From positions 1 to 14,258 of the forward strand of contig DDWF01000266.1 of the NCBI GenBank assembly GCA_002345845.1: a DNA stretch of 14,258 nucleotides. Direction: 5' to 3'. A program made the position numbers and the translations under genes. The notes below the pieces were generated by a model. The model saw only the letters and a list, made by a program, of their open reading frames with translations. It made no database searches and was not told the origin of the DNA. The stretch comes from Betaproteobacteria bacterium UBA2293 (GTDB lineage: Bacteria > Pseudomonadota > Gammaproteobacteria > Burkholderiales > Rhodocyclaceae). Below are positions 7,269-12,477 of this stretch, in pieces. Position 1 is the stretch's first letter. Each line of letters opens with the position of its first letter.

Positions 7269-7294
7269 AAAAAGGCCAACCGAAATGGCTGGCC
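7269..7294 (-). terminator. Intrinsic terminator (minus strand), left copy
   Basis: GGCCAACC (7274-7281) pairs with GGCTGGCC (7287-7294); on the minus-strand RNA the one non-Watson-Crick position is G-U, so all eight pairs form. The minus strand continues into TTTTTGC (7273-7267). It resembles the terminator following tRNA-Gly at 8928-8954 (both contain the GCCAACC arm) and lies 20 bases beyond a copy of the tRNA 3' end. It probably was the original tRNA-Gly terminator and may now terminate the HEPN operon. Confidence 0.65.
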
Positions 7295-7314
7295 TGATCT
7301 ATGGAGCATCTGGA

Positions 7315-7338
7315 TGGAGCGGGCGATGCGAATCGAAC
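7315..7338 (-). repeat. Partial copy of the tRNA-Gly 3' end (attachment-site repeat, distal)
   Basis: TGGAGCGGGCGATG followed by C and GAATCGAAC matches 8993-9016 inside the intact tRNA-Gly gene at 23 of 24 positions: CCA end, discriminator, 3' acceptor strand and most of the T arm. Beyond 7338 the match breaks off. The rest of a tRNA (anticodon and D arms) is absent, so this is not a gene but a duplicated 3' end, as produced by site-specific integration into a tRNA gene. Confidence 0.75.
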
Positions 7339-7480
7339 ACGTGGGGCAAGGGATTAAACGGAAAAGAGCCCGGCGACAAACTCCCTAAATATCCGAAAAT
7401 TACGAACACATCTCCATACACTTCTCACGTACCAGAGCGGTGCATCGTACGATCCAGTTAGACTAAGTTTGATTTCTTTG

Positions 7481-7500
7481 TGACCAGACCCTGACCAGAC
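7481..7500 (+). repeat. Tandem direct repeat TGACCAGAC, 11-base period
   Basis: TGACCAGAC occurs at 7481-7489 and 7492-7500, two bases apart, one helical turn centre to centre. A third GACCAGA in the same orientation is at 8917-8923 near the other end of the island. Such phased short repeats beside an att site resemble arm-type integrase or excisionase binding sites; no integrase is present to test against. The stretch 7247-7515 holds only this, the left terminator and the tRNA fragment; no gene is seen in it. Confidence 0.45.
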
Positions 7501-7515
7501 GCGGAATTTCTTGCC

Positions 7516-8112
7516 TTACGCCATTGTTCTAAACCAATCTTTAACCGTTAATCTTAAACGATCAACTTCGTCATCCGAAATTGGACAACAATGGGCAATC
7601 GGACCACGCAGCAAATTCAAACTACTCATAATCCGTTCAACAGCACGACGGCTGTTAAATATTGGCTCGAAGAGCGTCCAATTATTAGTAATGAGTACAG
7701 AAAGTTCACCAAATGTCGTGTAATTCAATAGGTCATCTGAACGTCGAGTAACGCCACTGTCGAGTTCCTTCTGAACACGATCTCTAACGTCATCTTTGAT
7801 TCGTTGCGGTACCGCTGTTCCATTCCACCAATCAGCGCCAAATGCCTCTGCAAGTGTCTCTGAGACAAGTTTCCGAATCGAAATTTCGAGGCAATAGAAA
7901 ACCTCGTAATGTTTGGACATCTTGGCAGCTTCAGCGCGAACCGATCCTTCAAATTGAGGGTAATACTCAGAAGCATCACCGTCAGAATTATTAAACGGGG
8001 TATGTCCCAATTCTAGGTTTAAGCGGCGTTCAACGTCTCGCAGCTCTTCGTTAATTAGAAAGCCAGACATTCCAAACGACCGAATCCGATCCGCTGCTTT
8101 TCGACTACTCAT
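7516..8112 (-). CDS. Swt1-type HEPN domain protein, putative ribonuclease
   Basis: 198 residues. The N-terminal 65 residues are charged and without a recognised domain. From about 66 to 195 it matches the HEPN domain found at the C-terminus of yeast Swt1 and in many bacterial defence proteins: YEVFYCLEISIRKLVSETL (69-87), FGADWWNG (91-98), YTTFGELSVLITNNWTLFEP (131-150), and RGPIAH (169-174), the R-x4-H motif that forms the RNase active site of HEPN dimers. The motif is intact, so cleavage of RNA is plausible (family knowledge), but the target is unknown. The ATG at 8110-8112 overlaps the upstream gene by eight bases (ATGAGTAG), with a weak AAGAG before it. No signal peptide or membrane segment. 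AT-rich codon use marks it as acquired. Alternative reading: an RNA-binding, inactive HEPN partner. Confidence 0.75.
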   Translation of the reverse strand: MSSRKAADRIRSFGMSGFLINEELRDVERRLNLELGHTPFNNSDGDASEYYPQFEGSVRAEAAKMSKHYEVFYCLEISIRKLVSETLAEAFGADWWNGTAVPQRIKDDVRDRVQKELDSGVTRRSDDLLNYTTFGELSVLITNNWTLFEPIFNSRRAVERIMSSLNLLRGPIAHCCPISDDEVDRLRLTVKDWFRTMA

Positions 8113-8749
8113 CGCTGTCTCTTAAGAGGTTTTCTTTAAGACTTTTAAATATTGCGTTGAATACAGCAATGTCTGAGGTAGCCGGAAGATTAAGATTGAT
8201 CGTATAAGAGAGATTCAACCCAAGACCCGATGTGGCGGACTTTACGCTTTCAGGAATCTCCGAACTGTTAGCTTCACGGTATTGCGGTTCCGATTGAATA
8301 ATTACGTTCGCATGAGAATCTTGTCCTGAGAAATCAGCGTACGCCTTGAGGGCCTTAATCGCACTCATTACACATGAAACAGCACTCGATCCCTCCTCTG
8401 CCCCTGTTTCTTCAATTATCAATCCTTTAAGTTTTGCCTCCGGGAGTTCATGCATGTACTCATTGCGTCTATATAGCGGTTCATATGCCTTCTTAAGTGC
8501 TGCCGCAGCTGCTTGCCCCCGAGTTCCTTGATTTCTGAACTGTCGATAGAGTTCGGTGGGAGAGCCGTCAGGAGCCGCAAATCCAATCTTCTTCAGGTAC
8601 GAAGTCATCTGGTCGCCGGATCCGCCCGGAATCTGAAGAATAGTTTTCACAAAGTCTTGCGTGACTCGCTCTGGGGTGGCTGCCGAAATTATTCCATCCA
8701 AAGCTCTACGGATATTTCCAGATGCTGTGACATACGGAAGTGTTGCCAT
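8105..8749 (-). CDS. DUF5343-like protein, partner of the HEPN protein
   Basis: 214 residues. It starts MATLPYVTASGNIRRALDGI, and residues 1-100 look like the winged-helix-like DUF5343 region: a short helix, TPERVTQDFVKTIL, GSGDQMTSYLKKIGFAAPDG, SPTELYRQFRN, then AAAALKKAYEPLYRRN. After a polar stretch (101-175) it ends with LSYTINLNLPATSDIAVFNA and IFKSLKENLL, a beta strand plus helix typical of the C-terminus of such proteins. The biochemical role of DUF5343 is unknown; being first in a two-gene operon with a HEPN protein, it could be its antitoxin/regulator or a sensor. The start is firmly set by AGGAGG four bases before the ATG (8747-8749), the strongest Shine-Dalgarno in the window. The match is by eye; family membership is likely but not certain. 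Confidence 0.68.
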   Translation of the reverse strand: MATLPYVTASGNIRRALDGIISAATPERVTQDFVKTILQIPGGSGDQMTSYLKKIGFAAPDGSPTELYRQFRNQGTRGQAAAAALKKAYEPLYRRNEYMHELPEAKLKGLIIEETGAEEGSSAVSCVMSAIKALKAYADFSGQDSHANVIIQSEPQYREANSSEIPESVKSATSGLGLNLSYTINLNLPATSDIAVFNAIFKSLKENLLRDSDE

Positions 8750-8784
8750 TTGTCCTCCTAGGATTGCTTCGAGTCGTCCTCAAA

Positions 8785-8816
8785 AGTATAGCAGCCGACA
8801 TATTCCATACACGTAT
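8785..8816 (-). promoter_or_regulatory. Promoter of the DUF5343/HEPN operon with a palindrome at -35
   Basis: TATACT reads leftward at 8790-8785, about 36 bases before the ATG, leaving a leader of roughly 30 bases that contains the AGGAGG. The expected -35 position (17-base spacer) has no TTGACA match but is covered by the palindrome ATAC-AC-GTAT (8807-8816). A promoter with a poor -35 and an overlapping palindrome suggests a regulated, possibly autoregulated, operon. Confidence 0.4.
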
Positions 8817-8850
8817 CGACTTTTTACTTGGGTGCAATACATCACTTCTG

Positions 8851-8868
8851 CTAGCTTCGACCTAGCTT
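8851..8868 (+). repeat. Tandem direct repeat CTAGCTT, 11-base period
   Basis: CTAGCTT occurs at 8851-8857 and 8862-8868 with CGAC between, again one helical turn apart, and together the pair also forms a short inverted repeat (GCTAG/CTAGC). It lies about 65 bases upstream of the operon's -10 element. The interval 8761-8927 otherwise shows the promoter only; no gene is seen. Whether this is an operator, a recombinase site or chance cannot be decided here. Confidence 0.35.
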
Positions 8869-8927
8869 GTTAATGCGACAACACTGTCCCGAAAAATCCC
8901 AAGCTCACCAGATATCGACCAGAAAAC

Positions 8928-8954
8928 AAAAAAGCCAACCGCTTCCGGTTGGCT
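8928..8954 (-). terminator. Intrinsic terminator of tRNA-Gly (right copy)
   Basis: AGCCAACCG (8933-8941) and CGGTTGGCT (8946-8954) form a perfect 9-base-pair stem with a four-base loop. On the minus strand it is followed by TTTTTTGTTTT, a strong U-tract; on the plus strand TTTTTCTTTT follows as well, so it can act in both directions. It ends the tRNA-Gly transcript about 38 bases after the CCA and insulates the island operon promoter from it. Confidence 0.85.
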
Positions 8955-8992
8955 TTTTCTTTTGCAGATCAACGACCTGCCTGAGTTCGATG

Positions 8993-9066
8993 TGGAGCGG
9001 GCGATGGGAATCGAACCCACGGCTCTAGCTTGGGAAGCTAGGGTATTACCATTATACGACGCCCGC
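8993..9066 (-). tRNA. tRNA-Gly, anticodon CCC
   Basis: 74 bases including encoded CCA. Read on the minus strand: acceptor GCGGGCG pairs with CGCCCGC, followed by discriminator T and CCA; the anticodon arm is CTAGC-TTCCCAA-GCTAG, giving anticodon CCC (glycine, codon GGG); the T arm has the loop TTCGATT. Its 3' end is the integration site of the island to its left. A promoter-like pair lies just upstream. Confidence 0.95.
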
Positions 9067-9084
9067 TCTGGGCTTCAGGTCGGC

Positions 9085-9112
9085 ATTCTAACGCAGATGC
9101 CGGCGCGTTCAA
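9085..9112 (-). promoter_or_regulatory. Sigma70-like promoter of tRNA-Gly
   Basis: On the minus strand TTGAAC (9112-9107), a 16-base spacer and TAGAAT (9090-9085) match sigma70 at 4/6 and 5/6. The predicted start is about 12 bases before the tRNA 5' end. The -35 overlaps the stop codon of the flavin reductase gene. Confidence 0.55.
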
Positions 9113-9609
9113 TCGTCCTGCTGGTCGGCCAGTTCGCGGTAGCGGCCGGCGTGGAAGAGTAGCGGGGCGAGGTCGGGGGTTTCGCTGAAGCGTTCGACGC
9201 GGCCGATGAAGATGGTGTGGTCGCCGCCGGCGTGGGCGGTTTCATTGGCGACTTCGAAGATGGCACAGCAGCCGGGGAAGACCGGGACGCCGCCGGCACC
9301 GGCTTGCCAGGGGAGGCCGACGAAACGGTCGGCGGGCCAGGTGGCGAAGCGGTTGGAGAGGTCCATCTGCTGTGCCGAGAGGATGTTGATGACGTGGTGG
9401 CTGGCGCGGCGGAAGGCTTCCAGGCTGTGCGAATTGTTGTCCAGGCACCAGAGGACCAGGGCCGGCTCGAGCGAGACAGCGGAGAAGGAATTGACCGTCA
9501 GACCGATGGGCCTGCCGTCGGGGTCGAGGGCCGTGACGATGGCGACCCCGGTGGCGAAGCGCCCGAGGGCGTTGCGCAGGGCGCGGGTGTCGTTGGGAAC
9601 TTGGGTCAT
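9109..9609 (-). CDS. Flavin reductase family protein (FMN-binding split barrel)
   Basis: 166 residues, the usual size for the flavin reductase domain (HpaC/ActVB type), which reduces FMN or FAD with NAD(P)H, usually to feed a monooxygenase partner. Typical features: ALGRFATGVAIVTALDPDG (10-28), GLTVNSFSAVSLEPALVLWC (36-55), the HHVINILSAQQMDLSNRFA stretch (70-88), and near the end GGDHTIFIGRVERF with the conserved D-H (128-141). No partner oxygenase is nearby. The ATG at 9607-9609 has no clear Shine-Dalgarno. The gene is divergent from mutY, the two sharing overlapping -10-like elements near 9646-9653, and it runs into the tRNA-Gly promoter with no terminator seen. Confidence 0.88.
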   Translation of the reverse strand: MTQVPNDTRALRNALGRFATGVAIVTALDPDGRPIGLTVNSFSAVSLEPALVLWCLDNNSHSLEAFRRASHHVINILSAQQMDLSNRFATWPADRFVGLPWQAGAGGVPVFPGCCAIFEVANETAHAGGDHTIFIGRVERFSETPDLAPLLFHAGRYRELADQQDD

Positions 9610-9630
9610 GGCGATCGGCGGGGTCGGGGA

Positions 9631-9653
9631 CGGCGAAAAACGCCGTATTATCC
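9631..9653. promoter_or_regulatory. Overlapping divergent -10 elements between flavin reductase gene and mutY
   Basis: TATTAT (9646-9651, plus strand) and GATAAT (9653-9648, minus strand) are -10-like and share bases. Directly left is the small inverted repeat CGGCG-AAAAA-CGCCG (9631-9645). Polymerases for mutY and the flavin reductase gene would compete for this spot. -35 elements are weak in both directions. Confidence 0.35.
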
Positions 9654-9683
9654 GTGGTCCCGCAGCCCGCGTCGAGGCAGAAT

Positions 9684-10721
9684 TTGACCGCCACCACCTC
9701 CTTTGCCGAAGTCCTGATTGCCTGGCAGAAGTCCGCCGGACGCCACGACCTGCCTTGGCAGAACACCCGCGACCCTTACCGGATCTGGCTTTCCGAGATC
9801 ATGTTGCAGCAGACGCAGGTGGCGACGGTGATTCCGTATTACCAGCGCTTTCTCGCTTCCTTTCCCGACGTAAGGGCATTGGCGGCGGCGCCGGTGGAGA
9901 TGGTGATGGAGCACTGGGCCGGACTCGGTTATTACGCCCGGGCGCGCAACCTGCATCGTTGCGCGCAGCAGGTGGTGGCGGTGCATGGCGGGCGTTTTCC
10001 CGGTAGTGCGGCAGAACTGGAAACCTTGCCGGGCATCGGTCGATCCACGGCAGCGGCGGTGGCTGCCTTCGCCTTTGGCGAGCGGGCGGCGATTCTCGAT
10101 GGCAACGTCAAGCGGGTGCTCTGCCGGCAATTTGCCGTGACTGGTTTTCCCGGCGCCGCCAAGGTGCATCAGCAGCTCTGGGAACTGGCCGAAAGTCTGC
10201 TGCCGGAGCGCGATATCGAGGCGTACACGCAGGGCCTGATGGATCTCGGCGCCGGTACCTGCACGCGCAGCCGTCCGGCCTGTGGTCGCTGCCCGCTGGC
10301 CGTCGGCTGCCTGGCGCGCAAGCAGGGGCTGCAGGCAGCCTTGCCGGAGGCCCGGCCGCGCGCCGCCGTGCCGGAGCGCCGTGCGGGTTTCGTGCTGATT
10401 CGTCAGGGGCAACGCGTACTGCTTGAACGGCGGCCGCCGAGCGGCCTCTGGGGCGGGTTGCTGGTGCCACCGGAGGGTCTACCGGCGGCGGTGCTTGCCC
10501 GACTTGGATTACAGGCGCTGAGCCAACAGGCCTTGCCACCGCTGCGCCATGCCTTCACCCATTTCCGTCTGACCCTGGAGCCGGTGTTGTGCGATGTATC
10601 GGCAAGCTGCCTTGTTGCCGAACCCGGCCTGGAATGGGTCGAATTGGCGCAGGCGGCGACGGCGGCAGTGCCGACGCCAATCGGCAAGCTGCTCAGGCAG
10701 GTTGCCAGCGCAGCGGACTGA
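9684..10721 (+). CDS. mutY: A/G-specific adenine glycosylase
   Basis: 345 residues (E. coli MutY 350). It removes adenine mispaired with 8-oxoguanine. LSEIMLQQTQV holds the catalytic glutamate E38; the helix-hairpin-helix LPGIGRSTAAAVAAFAFGER (115-134) is followed by LDGNVKR with D139; the iron-sulfur cluster has C193-x6-C200-x2-C203-x5-C209; a NUDIX-like C-terminal domain (about 235-340, with PPSGLWGGLLVPPEG and a HAFTHFRL strand) recognises 8-oxoG. I chose the TTG at 9684 because GAGG stands six bases before it and the family starts there; an upstream GTG at 9654 has no Shine-Dalgarno and would precede the predicted transcription start. The 3' end overlaps the convergent HD-GYP gene by 29 bases. 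Confidence 0.94.
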   Translation: MTATTSFAEVLIAWQKSAGRHDLPWQNTRDPYRIWLSEIMLQQTQVATVIPYYQRFLASFPDVRALAAAPVEMVMEHWAGLGYYARARNLHRCAQQVVAVHGGRFPGSAAELETLPGIGRSTAAAVAAFAFGERAAILDGNVKRVLCRQFAVTGFPGAAKVHQQLWELAESLLPERDIEAYTQGLMDLGAGTCTRSRPACGRCPLAVGCLARKQGLQAALPEARPRAAVPERRAGFVLIRQGQRVLLERRPPSGLWGGLLVPPEGLPAAVLARLGLQALSQQALPPLRHAFTHFRLTLEPVLCDVSASCLVAEPGLEWVELAQAATAAVPTPIGKLLRQVASAAD

Positions 10722-11913
10722 GCCCCCAGCGCTCGTAGGTTTCGGCGCGGACAATCTGCCCGTAGTGGTTGCCGACAACGCGCGCCAGGTCGACGCGGAC
10801 CGGCTCAACGTATTGCCGCCGCCCGGAATGGAAGATGACGCGGACGACCGGGCTGAGGATGCTCTCGTGGTGCAGTTCCTCGACCACCGCCAGATGGCCG
10901 CTTTCCAGCAGGACCAGGGTGCCGACCGGATAGACGCCGATGGTGCGGACAAAGGCGGCGACCAGTTCGGGGTCGAACTGGCTGCCGCCCTGGTCGTAGA
11001 GCTGACGTAGCGCCAGCGACGGTGAAATGGCCGGCCGGTAGGGACGGTCCGAGGTCATCGCGTCGTAGGTGTCGACGACGGCGGCCATGCGTCCGGCCAG
11101 GGAGATTTCGTCGCCGGCCATGCGGTAGGGGTAGCCGCAGCCGTTGTAACGCTCGTGGTGTTCGAGGACGACGGCGACCGAGGTTTCAGGCAGGCGAACC
11201 GTCGCCTGCAGCACGGAAAGCCCCTCCTCGACATGGCTCTGGACGACTTCGTACTCCGACTGCGACAACATGCCGGGCTTGGTGATCAGGCGGGCATCCA
11301 TGGCCGACTGGCCGATGTCCTTGACCATGGTGCCGAGGGCCAACTTCTCCAGCTCCGCTTCCGGTAATTCAAGTTGCCGGCCGAGGGCGATGATCAGTGC
11401 TGCCGTCGCCACGGCGTGCTCGGTGGCGTAGGCATCGTGGCGCTTCAGGCGGGCCAGCGGGGCCAGGGCATCCGGGTTGCGCAGCACCGATTCGATCATC
11501 TTGGCAACAACTGGTTCAAGACGCGCCGCATCCACCTCACGCCCGCTGCGCGCGGCCAGCATCAGCTCGGCAACGGTATTGGCAGCCTCGCCGATCAGCC
11601 GCGCCGAACGGCGGCGCTCTTCGCCCAGGGAAACCGTCGCCGGCTTGGCCTTGAGCCGCTGCAGGCGACCGATGAAGTGTTGTTCGATTTCGTCGTTACG
11701 ATAAACAGGCGGCGGCTCGGGCGGCGGCAGGTCGCTGCCCTTTTCCGTATCGATGCTGACTTCGGTGATGCCTTCCTCGACCAGACGGGCGATCTGTTCT
11801 GCATCGCGAATGACAAATTTCTGCCGCCAGAAGGAGTGTTCCAGCCATTTCCGGTGCAAATCCACGACAAACATGCCGGGCTGCAACTGGTCGATGGAGA
11901 GTTTGCGGATCAT
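10693..11913 (-). CDS. DUF3391/HD-GYP protein with degenerate HD motif
   Basis: 406 residues. DUF3391 at about 1-140 (begins MIRKLSIDQLQPGMFVVDLH) precedes an HD-GYP domain, the cyclic-di-GMP phosphodiesterase type. Conserved parts: FEH-like ATEHAVA (H166), SHVEEG (H227), HHERYNGCGYP (252-262) and GRMAAVVDTYDAMTSDRPYR. The core HD pair is altered: TMVKDIGQ (195-202) stands where the sister protein has GLLHDVGK, so the metal-binding histidine is lysine (K198) and the conserved following lysine is glutamine. From family knowledge this should weaken or abolish metal-dependent hydrolysis, leaving a possible c-di-GMP sensor. It is the last gene of a three-gene operon; its ATG at 11911-11913 lies 12 bases past the previous stop with no good Shine-Dalgarno. 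Its 3' end overlaps mutY by 29 bases. Confidence 0.9.
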   Translation of the reverse strand: MIRKLSIDQLQPGMFVVDLHRKWLEHSFWRQKFVIRDAEQIARLVEEGITEVSIDTEKGSDLPPPEPPPVYRNDEIEQHFIGRLQRLKAKPATVSLGEERRRSARLIGEAANTVAELMLAARSGREVDAARLEPVVAKMIESVLRNPDALAPLARLKRHDAYATEHAVATAALIIALGRQLELPEAELEKLALGTMVKDIGQSAMDARLITKPGMLSQSEYEVVQSHVEEGLSVLQATVRLPETSVAVVLEHHERYNGCGYPYRMAGDEISLAGRMAAVVDTYDAMTSDRPYRPAISPSLALRQLYDQGGSQFDPELVAAFVRTIGVYPVGTLVLLESGHLAVVEELHHESILSPVVRVIFHSGRRQYVEPVRVDLARVVGNHYGQIVRAETYERWGLSPLRWQPA

Positions 11914-11925
11914 CGCGCGTGGCGC

Positions 11926-12477
11926 CTATTGTCCAGCCGCCTGCTGCTTCTTCTTTTCCACCTTGGCGGCGTGACGGGCCTGTTTCTGACGCTGCTTTTC
12001 GGCCTCGGCCGCCTTGCGCTTGGCGCCTTCGGCCGCCTTGCGCTCCTTGTCGGCCAGGCGGCCGGCGATGGCGGCGTCGTCGGCTTGTCGGGCAGCTGTC
12101 GTTTCCGCCTGGCGGACCGCCAAGTCGGCTGCCTTCTGGCGCGCCTTTTCCTGGCGGACGAGTTCCGCCTCTTGCGCTTCTTCCTGCCTCACCATGCGTT
12201 CGAGGGCGGCGCCTTCGTTTTCCAGGCGGCGGGCTTCGCGGATGCTCGCCAGGTGATCGTCACGCGCATCTTCGATACAGGAATTGACAAAAAACTTGTC
12301 GGCACAGGCCTTCTGGCGCCTTTCGAACAAATCATCAGCCTGCTGCCGGTGCGCCTGCGCTTCGGCCTGCAGGGCCGTTGCCCGCGCCTGCCGCTGCTGG
12401 CGGTCACCGACCGCTTCTTCGGCCAACACCAGGAGTGGCAGGCCGCAGAGCAGCAGCGCGATCAGGCGGGCAGCCAT
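11926..12477 (-). CDS. Secreted Ala/Lys/Gln/Glu-rich coiled-coil protein
   Basis: 183 residues, no named family recognised. MAARLIALLLCGLPLLVLA (1-19) is a signal peptide ending in a likely cleavage before EEAVGD; it is not a lipoprotein type. Residues 25-170 are almost wholly charged and alanine/glutamine-rich and should form a long helix or coiled coil, broken by a short segment with two cysteines nine residues apart (C58 and C67, in CADKFFVNSC) that may form a disulfide. From about 100 on, repeats such as RQKAADLAVRQAETTAARQA recall TolA-like stalks. I use the ATG at 12475-12477 as the frame upstream of it lacks protein-like features. It overlaps the upstream HD-GYP gene by 16 bases, so it is likely translationally coupled and made together with both HD-GYP proteins. 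A periplasmic role is inferred from the signal peptide only. Confidence 0.78.
   Translation of the reverse strand: MAARLIALLLCGLPLLVLAEEAVGDRQQRQARATALQAEAQAHRQQADDLFERRQKACADKFFVNSCIEDARDDHLASIREARRLENEGAALERMVRQEEAQEAELVRQEKARQKAADLAVRQAETTAARQADDAAIAGRLADKERKAAEGAKRKAAEAEKQRQKQARHAAKVEKKKQQAAGQ

Larger units (their letters stand above)
7315..8992. mobile_element. Miniature genomic island inserted at tRNA-Gly, without integrase
   Basis: The segment is bounded by the two tRNA 3'-end repeats (7315-7338 and 8993-9016), about 1.68 kb apart. Inside, base composition is visibly richer in A and T than in the flanks, with codons such as AAT, TTA and ATA that the neighbouring genes avoid. It carries just two minus-strand genes (DUF5343-like and Swt1-type HEPN) and short direct repeats near both ends. 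No tyrosine recombinase, transposase or phage gene is present, so it is either a remnant that lost its integrase or a passenger mobilised in trans. The tRNA gene is restored at the right border. Border choice follows the repeats; exact crossover points cannot be read. Confidence 0.7.

Noticed and set aside
7315..7338. A second functional tRNA-Gly gene
   Set aside because: Only the 3' acceptor strand, CCA and part of the T arm are present; no anticodon arm, D arm or 5' acceptor strand follows.
9024..9043. Similarity of the CTAGCTT repeats (8851-8868) to the tRNA-Gly anticodon stem
   Set aside because: Only seven bases match, and the spacing and context differ; most simply chance.
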